From: Pseudidiomarina marina
Lineage (GTDB): Bacteria; Pseudomonadota; Gammaproteobacteria; Enterobacterales; Alteromonadaceae
Direction: 5' to 3'
Length of the DNA stretch: 64,000 nucleotides
Assembly (NCBI RefSeq): GCF_003987045.1
Contig: NZ_PIPZ01000004.1
Location: 1-64,000, forward strand
The number at the start of each line of letters is the position of its first letter. Positions within the stretch are counted from its first letter, which is position 1. Under the pieces are notes generated by a model that did no database searches, was not told the DNA's origin, and was given only the letters and a program-made list of their open reading frames with translations. The position numbers and the translations under genes were made by a program. Shown here piece after piece: positions 25,028 through 33,972 of this stretch.

Positions 25028-26683
25028 TTAGTGTTCAAGCGAACGATACTTTTCACGTAAATGGTTACGCACGCCAATAGCCGTTAAATTCAACCCGACA
25101 ATGACGGTAACCAATAAGAATGAGGTGGCGTAAACTAATGGACGCGCTGCCTCAACGTTTGGACTTTGGAAGCCCACATCATAAATATGGAAACCTAAGT
25201 GCATGAACTTACGGTCTAAGTGGAAGTACGGGAAGTTACCATCAACCGGTAACATCGGCGCCGACTTCACTACACCAACCAACATCAATGGCGCTACCTC
25301 ACCTGCCGCACGAGCAACCGCGAGAATGAGACCAGTCATAATAGCTGGCGATGCCATCGGTAAGATAATTCGCCACAAGGTTTCCGCTTTTGTTGCACCT
25401 AACGCTAAACTACCTTCGCGAAGCGTGCTAGGAATGCGTGACAGGCCTTCTTCGGTAGATACAATGACTACCGGTAGCGTCAAAATCGCCAAAGTAATCG
25501 CTGACCACATGACGCCTGGGGTACCAAAGGTTGGGCTTGGTAGCGCTTCTGGATAGAAGATTTGGTCTAACGACCCACCAACCATGTACACAAAGAAGCC
25601 TAAACCAAATACACCATAAACAATTGATGGTACGCCGGCGAGGTTAATCACCGCGATACGAATCAAGCGCGTGACGGCATTCTTACCCGCGTATTCGTGC
25701 AAATAGACCGCCGCGATAACCCCAAATGGCGTCACAATCACCGACATCAACAGCACCATAAATACGGTACCGAAAATAGCTGGGAATACCCCACCTTCGG
25801 TGTTAGCTTCGCGCGGGTCTTCGGTGACAAACTTACCAATTTGCACAAAGAAGTGACCGATTTTACTGAACACCCCCATATCATTCGGGAACGTCGCATC
25901 GAGCACGCGATACATCGGTAAAGTCACTTCCATACCGCGCATATCGCGCATCACCACACTGTCACGGTTCGCTGCATCACGGTATTCAAACAGCTCTTTT
26001 TCAAGCTCTTGATAAGCGTCACGAAGCGCCTGTTCTTCATTGGCGATGCGTTGTTGCTCGGCTTCGGTTAATTTCCCTTCGAGATCCAGCGCTCGGCTTT
26101 CAAGACGTAACTGGTTCAATTCGTAGTTAATTGCACCAATCTCGCCCTGCTGAAGGTCGGCCGCTTTTTCATTGAGTTCAACAGCGCGCTCAATACGCTC
26201 AAACAATACGTCACGGATATTATCAGAGTTCGCCACCGACTCACCGTTCTCCAGCACGTCAACGACATAACCGTAGAAATTGCCATCTTTTGCACGCTCA
26301 ATAACCGCGAGGTCTTTTGGTGTTTCATCGCGAATAATTTGCGGCTCCATCACCCACATGAAATCAAGCGGTACAAATTCACGGTTACCAACCTTGAACA
26401 GTTGACGCTCAAGCGTGATTCCTTCAAACCCATCCAGCTGAACGCCAGATTCTTGTAACCGCTCAATTGGAATTTCTTCACGATCGTATACTTCGCCGAT
26501 AATTACTTGGGTGCTACCGTCATTGGCACGCACTTCAACTTCGTGAATGGCTGCTGGCCAGAAAAATGACAAGCCCCGCCAAGCAATCAGCGCAAGTAAG
26601 CCGAGCACAGCAATAAGGCTGACACTGACTGCGCCCGCGGTAAGCCAAATATACGGTTTTCCTGTTTTAAACCATTTATTCAT
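25028..26683 (-). CDS. pstA: Phosphate ABC transporter permease PstA (long form)
   Basis: 551 residues from ATG 26683, which has GAGGA at the right distance; a GTG at 26695 overlaps that binding site. The C-terminal 280 residues are the BPD_transp_1 permease with ALGATKAETLWRIILPMASPAI, the EAA loop. The N-terminal half adds a periplasmic region with a long coiled coil after the first membrane helix, as seen in PstA of marine gammaproteobacteria. Adjacent to pstC (14 bp gap). Confidence 0.94.
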   Translation of the reverse strand: MNKWFKTGKPYIWLTAGAVSVSLIAVLGLLALIAWRGLSFFWPAAIHEVEVRANDGSTQVIIGEVYDREEIPIERLQESGVQLDGFEGITLERQLFKVGNREFVPLDFMWVMEPQIIRDETPKDLAVIERAKDGNFYGYVVDVLENGESVANSDNIRDVLFERIERAVELNEKAADLQQGEIGAINYELNQLRLESRALDLEGKLTEAEQQRIANEEQALRDAYQELEKELFEYRDAANRDSVVMRDMRGMEVTLPMYRVLDATFPNDMGVFSKIGHFFVQIGKFVTEDPREANTEGGVFPAIFGTVFMVLLMSVIVTPFGVIAAVYLHEYAGKNAVTRLIRIAVINLAGVPSIVYGVFGLGFFVYMVGGSLDQIFYPEALPSPTFGTPGVMWSAITLAILTLPVVIVSTEEGLSRIPSTLREGSLALGATKAETLWRIILPMASPAIMTGLILAVARAAGEVAPLMLVGVVKSAPMLPVDGNFPYFHLDRKFMHLGFHIYDVGFQSPNVEAARPLVYATSFLLVTVIVGLNLTAIGVRNHLREKYRSLEH

Positions 26684-26697
26684 GGACATCCTCACGC

Positions 26698-28941
26698 TTA
26701 CATCGAGCTATATTTTTCGCGCAGACGCTGACGCACCAATTCGGCGAGCGTATTAAACACGAAAGTGAAAACAAACAAGACAAATGCGGCCAAGAATAAG
26801 ATGCGGTAGTGCGAGCTACCTACTTCTGATTCAGGCATCTCAACAGCGATATTCGCCGAGAGTGTGCGCATACCTTCGAAAATATTCCAATCCATAATTG
26901 GCGTGTTACCGGTCGCCATTAACACAATCATCGTTTCGCCGACGGCACGTCCGAGCCCCATCATCACCGCAGAGAAAATACCTGGGCTGGCCGTTAACAA
27001 CACAACTTTCGTTAAGGTCTGCCAGGTTGTCGCACCGAGTGCTAATGAACCATTCGACAAGTGTTTCGGTACACTGAACACCGCATCTTCGGCAATCGAG
27101 AAAATGGTTGGGATGACAGCAAAACCCATCGCGATACCGACAACTAACGAATTACGTTGGTCGAAGGTGATACCCAGTTCATTAGTGATGTACTGACGAA
27201 CGTTGCCATCAAATAATACGGTTTCAACCCACGGCGACAGTTCGAACGAGAACCATCCGACAAAGCCGACTATCGGTAATAAAATAAGTGCCGCTCGACC
27301 ATCCGTGAATCGGTTGCGCCATACTTTTGGTAAGACACTACTAAGCGCTGCAAATAGCACGATCGCAAGTGGTACCAGTATGATTGTTGCAACAATACCC
27401 GGTAGGTAATTCTCGATAATTGGCGCAAGCCAGAGACCGGCCAAGAAACCTAAGATAACCGTTGGCAAGGCTTCCATAATTTCAACGGTAGGTTTCACCA
27501 CTTTACGCACGCTTGGCGACATAAAGTATGCTGTATATACCGCAGCGGCTAAGCCAATTGGCACCGCAAACAACATGGCGTAAGCGGCGGCTTTAATCGT
27601 ACCGAACGAAATCGGCACTAAACTGAATTTTGGCTCAAAATCATCTGAACCTGACGTCGATTGCCAGACGTATTGCGGCTCAGGGTAACCTTCGTACCAA
27701 ACTTCCTGCCAGATACCGCTCCAGGTGACTTCAGGGTGTTCGTTCTCAAGGTTGAATGTATGAAGTTCACCCTCACTTTGCATTAACAAAGTATTTGCTC
27801 GTGGGTCAATGACAACCTGTTCTGCGTGTAAGTCATCAACATGAGAGAGATAAAGTTCGGCCTCCGAGGTGGTATGGAACACACCAACTTCGCCGCTTTC
27901 AGAAATACTGTAGAAAGTACGACGAAAATATTCGGCGACGATATCTTTGATAGCTGAGTTACCGGCTTTAAATTCACGAATATATTGATACTGGCGACCA
28001 TTTTCGCCAGACACTTCAAACCATTGCGTAATTAGGCCATTCGCATGTCCAAACATGATTGAACTTGCACCGGCCAGCAACTGCATGGTGGTCACTTCAC
28101 CGAAACGGCGGCGATCAATGTTTAACAATTGACGCTCGGTTACCTTACCGGTGCGCGACACGTCGTAAACATAAAAGCGATTCGCTTGACGAACGAGCAC
28201 TTGGCGTAAATCTGGGGTAACAACTAAGTCATCAACCGCGCCATTTATTGGTAGCTCAGTGAATTTCGATTTTAATTCAACTTCACCCGTTAAAAAGCTT
28301 CGGTTAGCTTGCAAGAAGTTCACGATTACTTGGTCATCTGCCGTTACACCGGCAAATAGCTGCGATTCACCGTCGTACTCGTACGCTAACTTCACTAACG
28401 TGCGCTGTTGCGGATCAACCTGTACCAAGTCGCCGTCATTAGCGAAGTCAACCACAGGGGTTGTTAAGCGACGGCCATCGGTAAACTTGGTGCGGAATTT
28501 AGGCTCAATAACGCGCGCTTGACCATCCGCCACAGCATAAGCGTAGCGCTTATTTTGCGGCTGCGTGGCGGCGAATGCGGTTGGTTGTTCAGCAACCTGC
28601 TCTGACAACAGGAGTTGCCCTGGCTGCCAATCGGTGCCTGGTTTTTGCTTTAATGCAAAGAAACTCAGTTCACCAGCGTCACTGAAACGAAAGCCGATTT
28701 CCGATTGTTCTTCCATGCCCATCGCCACGGTTTGACCCTGACCAGGTACAGAGAACGATTGTTGGTGTTCAATATCAACACCGCGGAAAATCGGTTCAAC
28801 CACATATAACAAGTAAAAGAAAATCAGTAGCAGTGCAATTAGAACTAAACCGCCGCCGAGAGTAACCCCCCAGCGCGCGGCCTTGTCTTTAATCAATCGC
28901 ACATTACTGGCTCCCAACTCAGCGCGTTGTGATGCCGCCAT
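26698..28941 (-). CDS. pstC: Phosphate ABC transporter permease PstC (long form)
   Basis: 747 residues, more than twice the E. coli length. One N-terminal membrane helix (VLIALLLIFFYLLYVV) precedes a periplasmic WD/beta-propeller-like region of roughly 380 residues. The permease domain with SLALGATTWQTLTKVVLLTASPGI then forms the C-terminal half. The extension is known from related marine bacteria. First gene of pstCAB-phoU, preceded by a strong Pho box. Confidence 0.94.
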   Translation of the reverse strand: MAASQRAELGASNVRLIKDKAARWGVTLGGGLVLIALLLIFFYLLYVVEPIFRGVDIEHQQSFSVPGQGQTVAMGMEEQSEIGFRFSDAGELSFFALKQKPGTDWQPGQLLLSEQVAEQPTAFAATQPQNKRYAYAVADGQARVIEPKFRTKFTDGRRLTTPVVDFANDGDLVQVDPQQRTLVKLAYEYDGESQLFAGVTADDQVIVNFLQANRSFLTGEVELKSKFTELPINGAVDDLVVTPDLRQVLVRQANRFYVYDVSRTGKVTERQLLNIDRRRFGEVTTMQLLAGASSIMFGHANGLITQWFEVSGENGRQYQYIREFKAGNSAIKDIVAEYFRRTFYSISESGEVGVFHTTSEAELYLSHVDDLHAEQVVIDPRANTLLMQSEGELHTFNLENEHPEVTWSGIWQEVWYEGYPEPQYVWQSTSGSDDFEPKFSLVPISFGTIKAAAYAMLFAVPIGLAAAVYTAYFMSPSVRKVVKPTVEIMEALPTVILGFLAGLWLAPIIENYLPGIVATIILVPLAIVLFAALSSVLPKVWRNRFTDGRAALILLPIVGFVGWFSFELSPWVETVLFDGNVRQYITNELGITFDQRNSLVVGIAMGFAVIPTIFSIAEDAVFSVPKHLSNGSLALGATTWQTLTKVVLLTASPGIFSAVMMGLGRAVGETMIVLMATGNTPIMDWNIFEGMRTLSANIAVEMPESEVGSSHYRILFLAAFVLFVFTFVFNTLAELVRQRLREKYSSM

Positions 28942-28988
28942 TGCTGCCTCTTTAAGATTAAATGAATACCATAAACCTACTGCAGCAT

Positions 28989-29022
28989 AGTATAGACACG
29001 TTCTATGACAGTATTGTTACAG
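28989..29022 (-). promoter_or_regulatory. Pho box and -10 of pstCAB-phoU
   Basis: On the minus strand CTGTAACAATACTGTCAT (29005-29022) closely fits the PhoB site, two CTGTCAT-like repeats 11 bp apart. Ten bases on, TATACT (28989-28994) is a good -10. PhoB sites replace the -35 in such promoters. Confidence 0.85.
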
Positions 29023-29049
29023 TGTTGTCATATTCCTGACATTTTTCTG

Positions 29050-30030
29050 TCATGCAACGCTCACAAGCGAGGCGCTGTCTGGTTTTTCGCCAGATAAAAT
29101 TTCCGGTGCTTGCGTCGATTTTATATGCGCTAAATTTAGAACCCACATGGCGACCCGCGACTGACCAATGCCACCACCGATGCACTCTGGCAATTCACTC
29201 TGCAGTAGTTGCTGATGCCATGCTTGCTGCAATATTGACTCGCATGAACGCACATAAACTTGATGTTGTAGCGCGGCTGCGTCTACTCGAACTCCCATAG
29301 ATGATAACTCAAGTGCGTCGTTTATCGCACTATGCCAAACCAATAAATCGCCGTTTAGTCCGGCATATTCTGTTTCGGTTGCTGTGCTCCAATCATCATA
29401 ATCCGGCGCTCGATTATCGTGAACGGTTCCATCTGCCAGCTCGCCACCAATACCGATGATGAATACAGCTTTATGTAACTTTGTGAATTCAGCTTCACGC
29501 TGCTTTGGTGTCAATTGCGGATACATTTGTCGCAATTGCTCGGAGTGGATAAACACAACTTCTTCGGCCAAATGCGTTTGATGCTCCGGGTTAAACTCCA
29601 TATAGAGCTGACGCAACCCCGAGTAAATTTTAGCAACCGTTGCTTTTAATGTTTCCAGAGTGCGGTCGCTGGGTAGAATCACTTGCTCCCAATCCCATTG
29701 TTCAACGAGAACGCTATGCCGCTCACTGAGTTGCTCTTCGTCAGCTCGGATGGCTCGCATTTGTGCGACAATGCCTTCGCCGACCGAGCATTCGTAATGC
29801 GCCAACGCACTGCGTTTCCACTTCGCTAATGAATGCACAATTTCATACTCTTGTTGCTGCGCACGAACGAACACAGACACAGCTTTTTCATAGCCGCTTA
29901 AATTATCCTGTAGGCCAGAGTTTTTCCGCACCATCAGCGGGGCTTGAACTTCAGTTAGGTTGAGCTTTTCACAGAGTAACTCGGTGAAGCGTTGTTTGAG
30001 TTGGGCGGTTTGTTGTTGGTGCTTGAGCAT
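29050..30030 (-). CDS. asnA: Aspartate-ammonia ligase (asparagine synthetase A)
   Basis: 326 residues, usual length about 330. Makes asparagine from aspartate, ammonia and ATP. Class II aaRS-like fold: motif region VHSLAKWKRSALAHY, TPKQREAEFTKLHKAVFIIGIGG and the C-terminal ECIGGGIGQSRVAMWVL. AGAGG lies upstream of ATG 30030. Divergent from asnC, as in E. coli. Its upstream region contains a heptamer array. Confidence 0.96.
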   Translation of the reverse strand: MLKHQQQTAQLKQRFTELLCEKLNLTEVQAPLMVRKNSGLQDNLSGYEKAVSVFVRAQQQEYEIVHSLAKWKRSALAHYECSVGEGIVAQMRAIRADEEQLSERHSVLVEQWDWEQVILPSDRTLETLKATVAKIYSGLRQLYMEFNPEHQTHLAEEVVFIHSEQLRQMYPQLTPKQREAEFTKLHKAVFIIGIGGELADGTVHDNRAPDYDDWSTATETEYAGLNGDLLVWHSAINDALELSSMGVRVDAAALQHQVYVRSCESILQQAWHQQLLQSELPECIGGGIGQSRVAMWVLNLAHIKSTQAPEILSGEKPDSASLVSVA

Positions 30031-30053
30031 AGGGGCCTCTTTAAACTAAGAAC

Positions 30054-30155
30054 GTTGTTCGTTATTCGTTATTCGTTGTTCGTTATTCGTTAGTCGTTAG
30101 TCGTTAGTCGTTGTTCGTTAGTCGTGCGCTGCGCTGTTTGTGCGCTGCGCTGTTC
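30054..30155. repeat. Variant heptamer array plus 16-mer duplication in front of asnA
   Basis: Ten heptamers, GTTATTC, GTTGTTC or GTTAGTC, fill 30054-30123 without gaps. They are followed by two 16-base copies differing only in the last base (GTGCGCTGCGCTGTT plus T or C; 30124-30139 and 30140-30155). The array begins 24 bp upstream of the asnA start, within its promoter or 5' leader. Confidence 0.9.
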
Positions 30156-30302
30156 GTTAAAGACAAGATAAAATAAAACACAAAAGACAATAACCTCAAT
30201 ACCGTCTATTTAATTTAGCTTTTGGCGATGAAATTAATCTTTTAATTGGCTTTTATATTAGATATTGTTTAATTCTGTTGGTGGAAAACGGGTGGGAATT
30301 AG

Positions 30303-30749
30303 ATGATCGATGATTTGGATAGAGCGATAATTTCGACGTTGCAAGAAAATGCGCGGGTATCTTATGCGGAAATAGCTAATATTGAAGGCGTGAGTCCGGC
30401 GACAATTCATGTTCGCATTGAGAAACTTCGGCAGGCAGGGATTATTACGGGAACGCACATTCATGTCGATCCGCGTAAGCTTGGGTATGACGTTTGCTGC
30501 TTTATTGGAATCAATTTAGCGCGTGCGGGTGATTATCCTAGCGCTCTTCAGCAACTGAATGCTCTACCCGAGGTCGTTGAGGCGCATTACACTACCGGAC
30601 AGTACAGTATATTTATTAAGGTGATGGTGCGATCGATTGATGACTTGCAGAATTTACTCATCAATAAAATTCAACCAATTGAGGAAATTCAGGCTACTGA
30701 AACGTTGATTTCGTTACAGCAGCCCATCATGCGACAAATTCAAGTCTAA
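30303..30749 (+). CDS. asnC: AsnC, Lrp-family asparagine-responsive regulator
   Basis: 148 residues. The N-terminal helix-turn-helix (NARVSYAEIANIEGVSPATIHVRIEKL in part) is followed by the RAM/AsnC ligand domain. Lrp/AsnC proteins form octamers; AsnC controls the divergent asnA in response to asparagine. A bidirectional terminator follows. Confidence 0.94.
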   Translation: MIDDLDRAIISTLQENARVSYAEIANIEGVSPATIHVRIEKLRQAGIITGTHIHVDPRKLGYDVCCFIGINLARAGDYPSALQQLNALPEVVEAHYTTGQYSIFIKVMVRSIDDLQNLLINKIQPIEEIQATETLISLQQPIMRQIQV

Positions 30750-30755
30750 ACAAAA

Positions 30756-30780
30756 AAAAGCCCCGAGATTCGGGGCTTTT
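30756..30780. terminator. Bidirectional terminator between asnC and pstS
   Basis: AAAAGCCCCG (30756-30765) pairs perfectly with CGGGGCTTTT (30771-30780) over a 5-base loop, with A and T tracts on the two sides. Confidence 0.92.
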
Positions 30781-30799
30781 GTCGCTATCTATTCGAGGC

Positions 30800-31771
30800 T
30801 TAGTTTAAGCCTAAACGCTCAAGCTCTTGTTCAACAACAACGCGTGGTACAGGAATGTAACCGTCTTTGTCGACAATTTCTTGACCAGTTTTTGACAGAA
30901 CCATTTTCAAGAATTCTGCTGTTGCTGGGTCAAGTGGCTTGTTCGGGTGCTTGTTCACGTAAACGTACAAGAAGCGAGACAGTGGGTACTTACCAGCTAA
31001 TGCGTTCTCGGTGCTTGCATCGATGAACTCTGAACCTTCTTCAACTGCTAATGGGACAGTTTTTACGCCAGAAGTCATGTAGCCGATGCCTGAGTAACCA
31101 ATGGCGTTCAATGATGTTGAAACTGATTGAACCACCGACGCTGAACCTGGTTGTTCGTTCACATTGTTACGGAAGTCACCATCACACAACGCTACTTCTT
31201 TAAAGTAACCGTAGGTACCTGATACCGAGTTACGACCGTAGATTTGCAAGTCACGGTTTTCCCAGCTACCAGTCAGACCTAAGTCGCCCCAACGGCGTAC
31301 TTCTTCGTTAGCACCGCATAAACGAGTGCTCGAGAAGATAGCGTCAACTTGGGCAATCGTTAAACCTTCAATTGGGTTATCTTTGTGCGCGAATACAGCC
31401 AAAGCATCAATGGCAACACGAACCGGAGTTGGTTTGTAACCGTGGCGCTTTTCGAATGCTTCGATCTCTTTCGCTTTCATAGCGCGGCTCATTGGGCCAA
31501 AGTTCGAAGTACCTTCGGTTAATGCTGGTGGCGCAGTTGACGAGCCAGCGGCTTGAATTTGCATATTAACGTTAGGATATAAACGCTTAAATTCTTCCGA
31601 CCAGAACGTCATCATGTTTGCCAACGTGTCTGAACCGACTGATGATAGGTTGCCTGAAAGACCACTTACTTTTTCATATTCAGGTAAGTCGTCAGTTGCT
31701 TTTTGTGCGCTTGCAGAGAAACTTAATAAACCTGCAACTGCAGCGGTAATTAATGCCGATTTGAATTTCAT
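30800..31771 (-). CDS. pstS: Periplasmic phosphate-binding protein PstS
   Basis: 323 residues from ATG 31771, where the signal peptide [23 protein letters not shown] begins; the frame runs back to 31870 through the Pho box and is not coding there. PBP-like domain with GSDTLANMM and [11 protein letters not shown], the phosphate-contacting loops. It delivers phosphate to PstCA. Transcribed separately from pstCAB, after phoBR, from its own Pho-box promoter. Confidence 0.95.
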   Translation of the reverse strand: MKFKSALITAAVAGLLSFSASAQKATDDLPEYEKVSGLSGNLSSVGSDTLANMMTFWSEEFKRLYPNVNMQIQAAGSSTAPPALTEGTSNFGPMSRAMKAKEIEAFEKRHGYKPTPVRVAIDALAVFAHKDNPIEGLTIAQVDAIFSSTRLCGANEEVRRWGDLGLTGSWENRDLQIYGRNSVSGTYGYFKEVALCDGDFRNNVNEQPGSASVVQSVSTSLNAIGYSGIGYMTSGVKTVPLAVEEGSEFIDASTENALAGKYPLSRFLYVYVNKHPNKPLDPATAEFLKMVLSKTGQEIVDKDGYIPVPRVVVEQELERLGLN

Positions 31772-31795
31772 AATTGACTCCAATCGTGATGTTAA

Positions 31796-31812
31796 GCCGG
31801 TTAAAAACCGGC
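31796..31812 (-). other. Hairpin in the pstS leader
   Basis: GCCGGTT and AACCGGC form a perfect 7-bp stem around AAA, 24 bp before the pstS ATG and within its transcript. There is no T-tract. It may stabilise the abundant pstS mRNA. Confidence 0.45.
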
Positions 31813-31836
31813 GGTTGTAATCAGTAACTGGAATCA

Positions 31837-31870
31837 AGTTTAGTTGGTCAATGTGACAGTATTGTGACAT
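31837..31870 (-). promoter_or_regulatory. Pho box and -10 of pstS
   Basis: ATGTCACAATACTGTCAC on the minus strand (31853-31870) fits the PhoB consensus. TAAACT follows after 10 bases (31837-31842). A further CTGTCAT half-site lies just upstream (to 31879), suggesting an extended PhoB array. Confidence 0.82.
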
Positions 31871-31884
31871 TTATGACAGAAGTG

Positions 31885-33183
31885 TCATTTTTTTATCACA
31901 AGTTCTTCAGAAATACGGAAAGAAAATTTCGAACCGCGACCTACAACCGAATCGATAAGCAATCGACTGTGGTGATGCTCTAACGCCTGCTGAACAATCG
32001 CTAAGCCAAGCCCTGACCCGCCTTTCTTACTGTTGCGATCTTTATCAACACGATAAAAACGCTCGGTCAGGCGACCAACGTGCTCGGCTGGAATACCTGG
32101 ACCGTTGTCCTGTACTGAAAATTCAGCATCCTGCCCAACCATTTTCCACGTTACTTTTATTTCGCCATGCGGCTGCGTGTAATGAATGGCATTGGTAATG
32201 AGGTTTGAAAATACACTGCGTAATTCATCTTCAATGCCGTGAATATGAATGTCGGCAATATCAAACACCAACGTGTGCTGTTTTTCTTGGTTGAGGCGCT
32301 CGGCGTCATTCTTAATGACTTCGAGTAAACTCGGCACATTCACTGTACGTTCAAACATATCAGTTCGGTGAACATCCATGCGCGACAGCGACAACAACTG
32401 GTCAACTAAGTTACGCATGCGCTCACTTTGTGCCTGCATGTCAGTAACGGCTTTCGTTAACATTGCAGGCGGCAATGAAGCCGGCTCATCGAGCATTTCC
32501 AAATAACCTTGCAGCACCGTTAACGGTGTTTTGAGTTCATGCGATACGTTGGCGACGAAATCTTTGCGCATTTGTTCTAACTGTTTCAGCTGCGTCACAT
32601 CACGCGCCATTAATAAGTATTGGTCGTCACTGTAGGGCATGATACGAATTTCGAGTTCAACATCTTCACGTACCGGCGATGGCAAATGAATATCTTCACT
32701 GAAATCGCCTTTTTGCAGGTAGGCAATAAATTCAGGGTGACGAATTAAATTTGAAAGGCGGATACCGGTGTCAGCAGGCCATTTAAGGCCGAAGTAAAAC
32801 TGGCCAAGTTTATTACACCAGATTAAGCCGCCATCTTTACGAAATACAATGGCCGCATCCGGAATGGCTTCTGAAGCTTCCCGAAAACGGCGTAGTAATC
32901 GGGCCAATGCGCGGCGACGCTGCTGACTGCGTCGTTGTGTACGATAAATACCATCGTAAATATAACTCCAGCTACCAGGCGCACTCGGAGGAAGCATGGT
33001 GCGGCGGTGCCAGAGCCAATCGACAAGTTTATATTGGTAGTAGTAATGCCAAACGACGAGTGTGATCAATGAAAGCGCTAATGTCGCCCAAAAATAGCCG
33101 AGCAACCAACCGAAAAAGCCTACTGGAACAATAAACCACAGTAGGCCTTTAAGAATAAATATAACGGAGTAACGACGATCCAT
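31885..33183 (-). CDS. phoR: Phosphate regulon sensor histidine kinase
   Basis: 432 residues, standard length. Two N-terminal membrane helices (about 8-50), a PAS domain (about 100-200), the HisKA phosphoacceptor NVSHELKTPLTVL and an HATPase domain with DNGPGIPAEH and GSGLGLAIVQ. It phosphorylates PhoB under phosphate limitation and is held off by PhoU/Pst otherwise. It lies 18 bp after phoB and before pstS. Confidence 0.96.
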   Translation of the reverse strand: MDRRYSVIFILKGLLWFIVPVGFFGWLLGYFWATLALSLITLVVWHYYYQYKLVDWLWHRRTMLPPSAPGSWSYIYDGIYRTQRRSQQRRRALARLLRRFREASEAIPDAAIVFRKDGGLIWCNKLGQFYFGLKWPADTGIRLSNLIRHPEFIAYLQKGDFSEDIHLPSPVREDVELEIRIMPYSDDQYLLMARDVTQLKQLEQMRKDFVANVSHELKTPLTVLQGYLEMLDEPASLPPAMLTKAVTDMQAQSERMRNLVDQLLSLSRMDVHRTDMFERTVNVPSLLEVIKNDAERLNQEKQHTLVFDIADIHIHGIEDELRSVFSNLITNAIHYTQPHGEIKVTWKMVGQDAEFSVQDNGPGIPAEHVGRLTERFYRVDKDRNSKKGGSGLGLAIVQQALEHHHSRLLIDSVVGRGSKFSFRISEELVIKK

Positions 33184-33201
33184 GCTTAGCGGTGGCTCCG
33201 T

Positions 33202-33888
33202 TTAACTTTTTGAAAAACGATAGCCAACACCGCGTACGGTTTGCACCAAACGATCGTGTCCATGCGTTTCCAACGCCTTACGCAAGCGGCGGATGTGAAC
33301 ATCGACAGTACGGTCTTCCACATACACGTTGGTTCCCCAAACATGATCTAATAACTGTTCACGACTATACACCCGATCAGGGTGCGTCATAAAGAAGTGC
33401 AGCAATTTAAATTCAGTGGGTCCCATATCGAGGCGGTCATTAAATGCAGTCACTCGATGCGATACCGGATCAAGACGCAATCCTTCAATCTCAAGTGGCT
33501 CGTCTAGTGCTGTCGGGGCGACGCGACGAAAAACAGCACGCATGCGCGCCATCAACTCTTTTGGTGAAAACGGTTTGGTCATGTAATCGTCTGCACCCAC
33601 TTCAAGCCCCCGAACTTTGTCTTCTTCCTCTCCGCGAGCTGTAAGCATGATGATTGGAATTGCGCGGGTAAAGTCATCACCTTTTAACTTTTTCGCTAGT
33701 TGAATGCCTGAACCACCAGGAATCATCCAATCTAGCAAAATCATATCAGGGAATGGCTCAACTACTTTCTCAAGCGCCGACTGATAATCGCCGGCTTCTA
33801 CCGCTTGATAGCCATGCTGTTCCATGACGAAACTCAACATTTCACGAATCGGAGCTTCATCTTCAACAATCAGTATCTTTCTGGACAT
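33202..33888 (-). CDS. phoB: Phosphate regulon response regulator
   Basis: 228 residues from ATG 33888 ([11 protein letters not shown]), preceded by AGGTGA; a GTG at 33897 is in frame. Receiver domain with the acidic pocket in VEDE, phosphorylated Asp in [10 protein letters not shown] and Lys in DDYMTKPF. The C-terminal winged helix with [14 protein letters not shown] contacts Pho boxes. Autoregulated through a Pho box upstream. Confidence 0.96.
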   Translation of the reverse strand: MSRKILIVEDEAPIREMLSFVMEQHGYQAVEAGDYQSALEKVVEPFPDMILLDWMIPGGSGIQLAKKLKGDDFTRAIPIIMLTARGEEEDKVRGLEVGADDYMTKPFSPKELMARMRAVFRRVAPTALDEPLEIEGLRLDPVSHRVTAFNDRLDMGPTEFKLLHFFMTHPDRVYSREQLLDHVWGTNVYVEDRTVDVHIRRLRKALETHGHDRLVQTVRGVGYRFSKS

Positions 33889-33920
33889 GTGCGTCACCTA
33901 ATTTGTTACTAGCACGGCCG

Positions 33921-33954
33921 ATTATCTAGATACTTTATGACACTTTTATGAAAA
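33921..33954 (-). promoter_or_regulatory. Pho box and -10 of phoBR
   Basis: Minus-strand TTTTCATAAAAGTGTCAT (33937-33954) matches 15 of 18 PhoB-site positions and is followed after 10 bases by GATAAT (33921-33926). Confidence 0.78.
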
Positions 33955-33972
33955 CCAGCAAATTTGTGTCAT

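Noticed and set aside
30124-30155. REP-like palindromic element
   Set aside because: The 16-mers are direct copies, not inverted ones, and have no long palindrome; they are better described as a tandem duplication.
31772-31870. Longer pstS start at 31870
   Set aside because: The extra 33 codons overlap the Pho box and -10 and precede a clear signal peptide, so translation starts at 31771.
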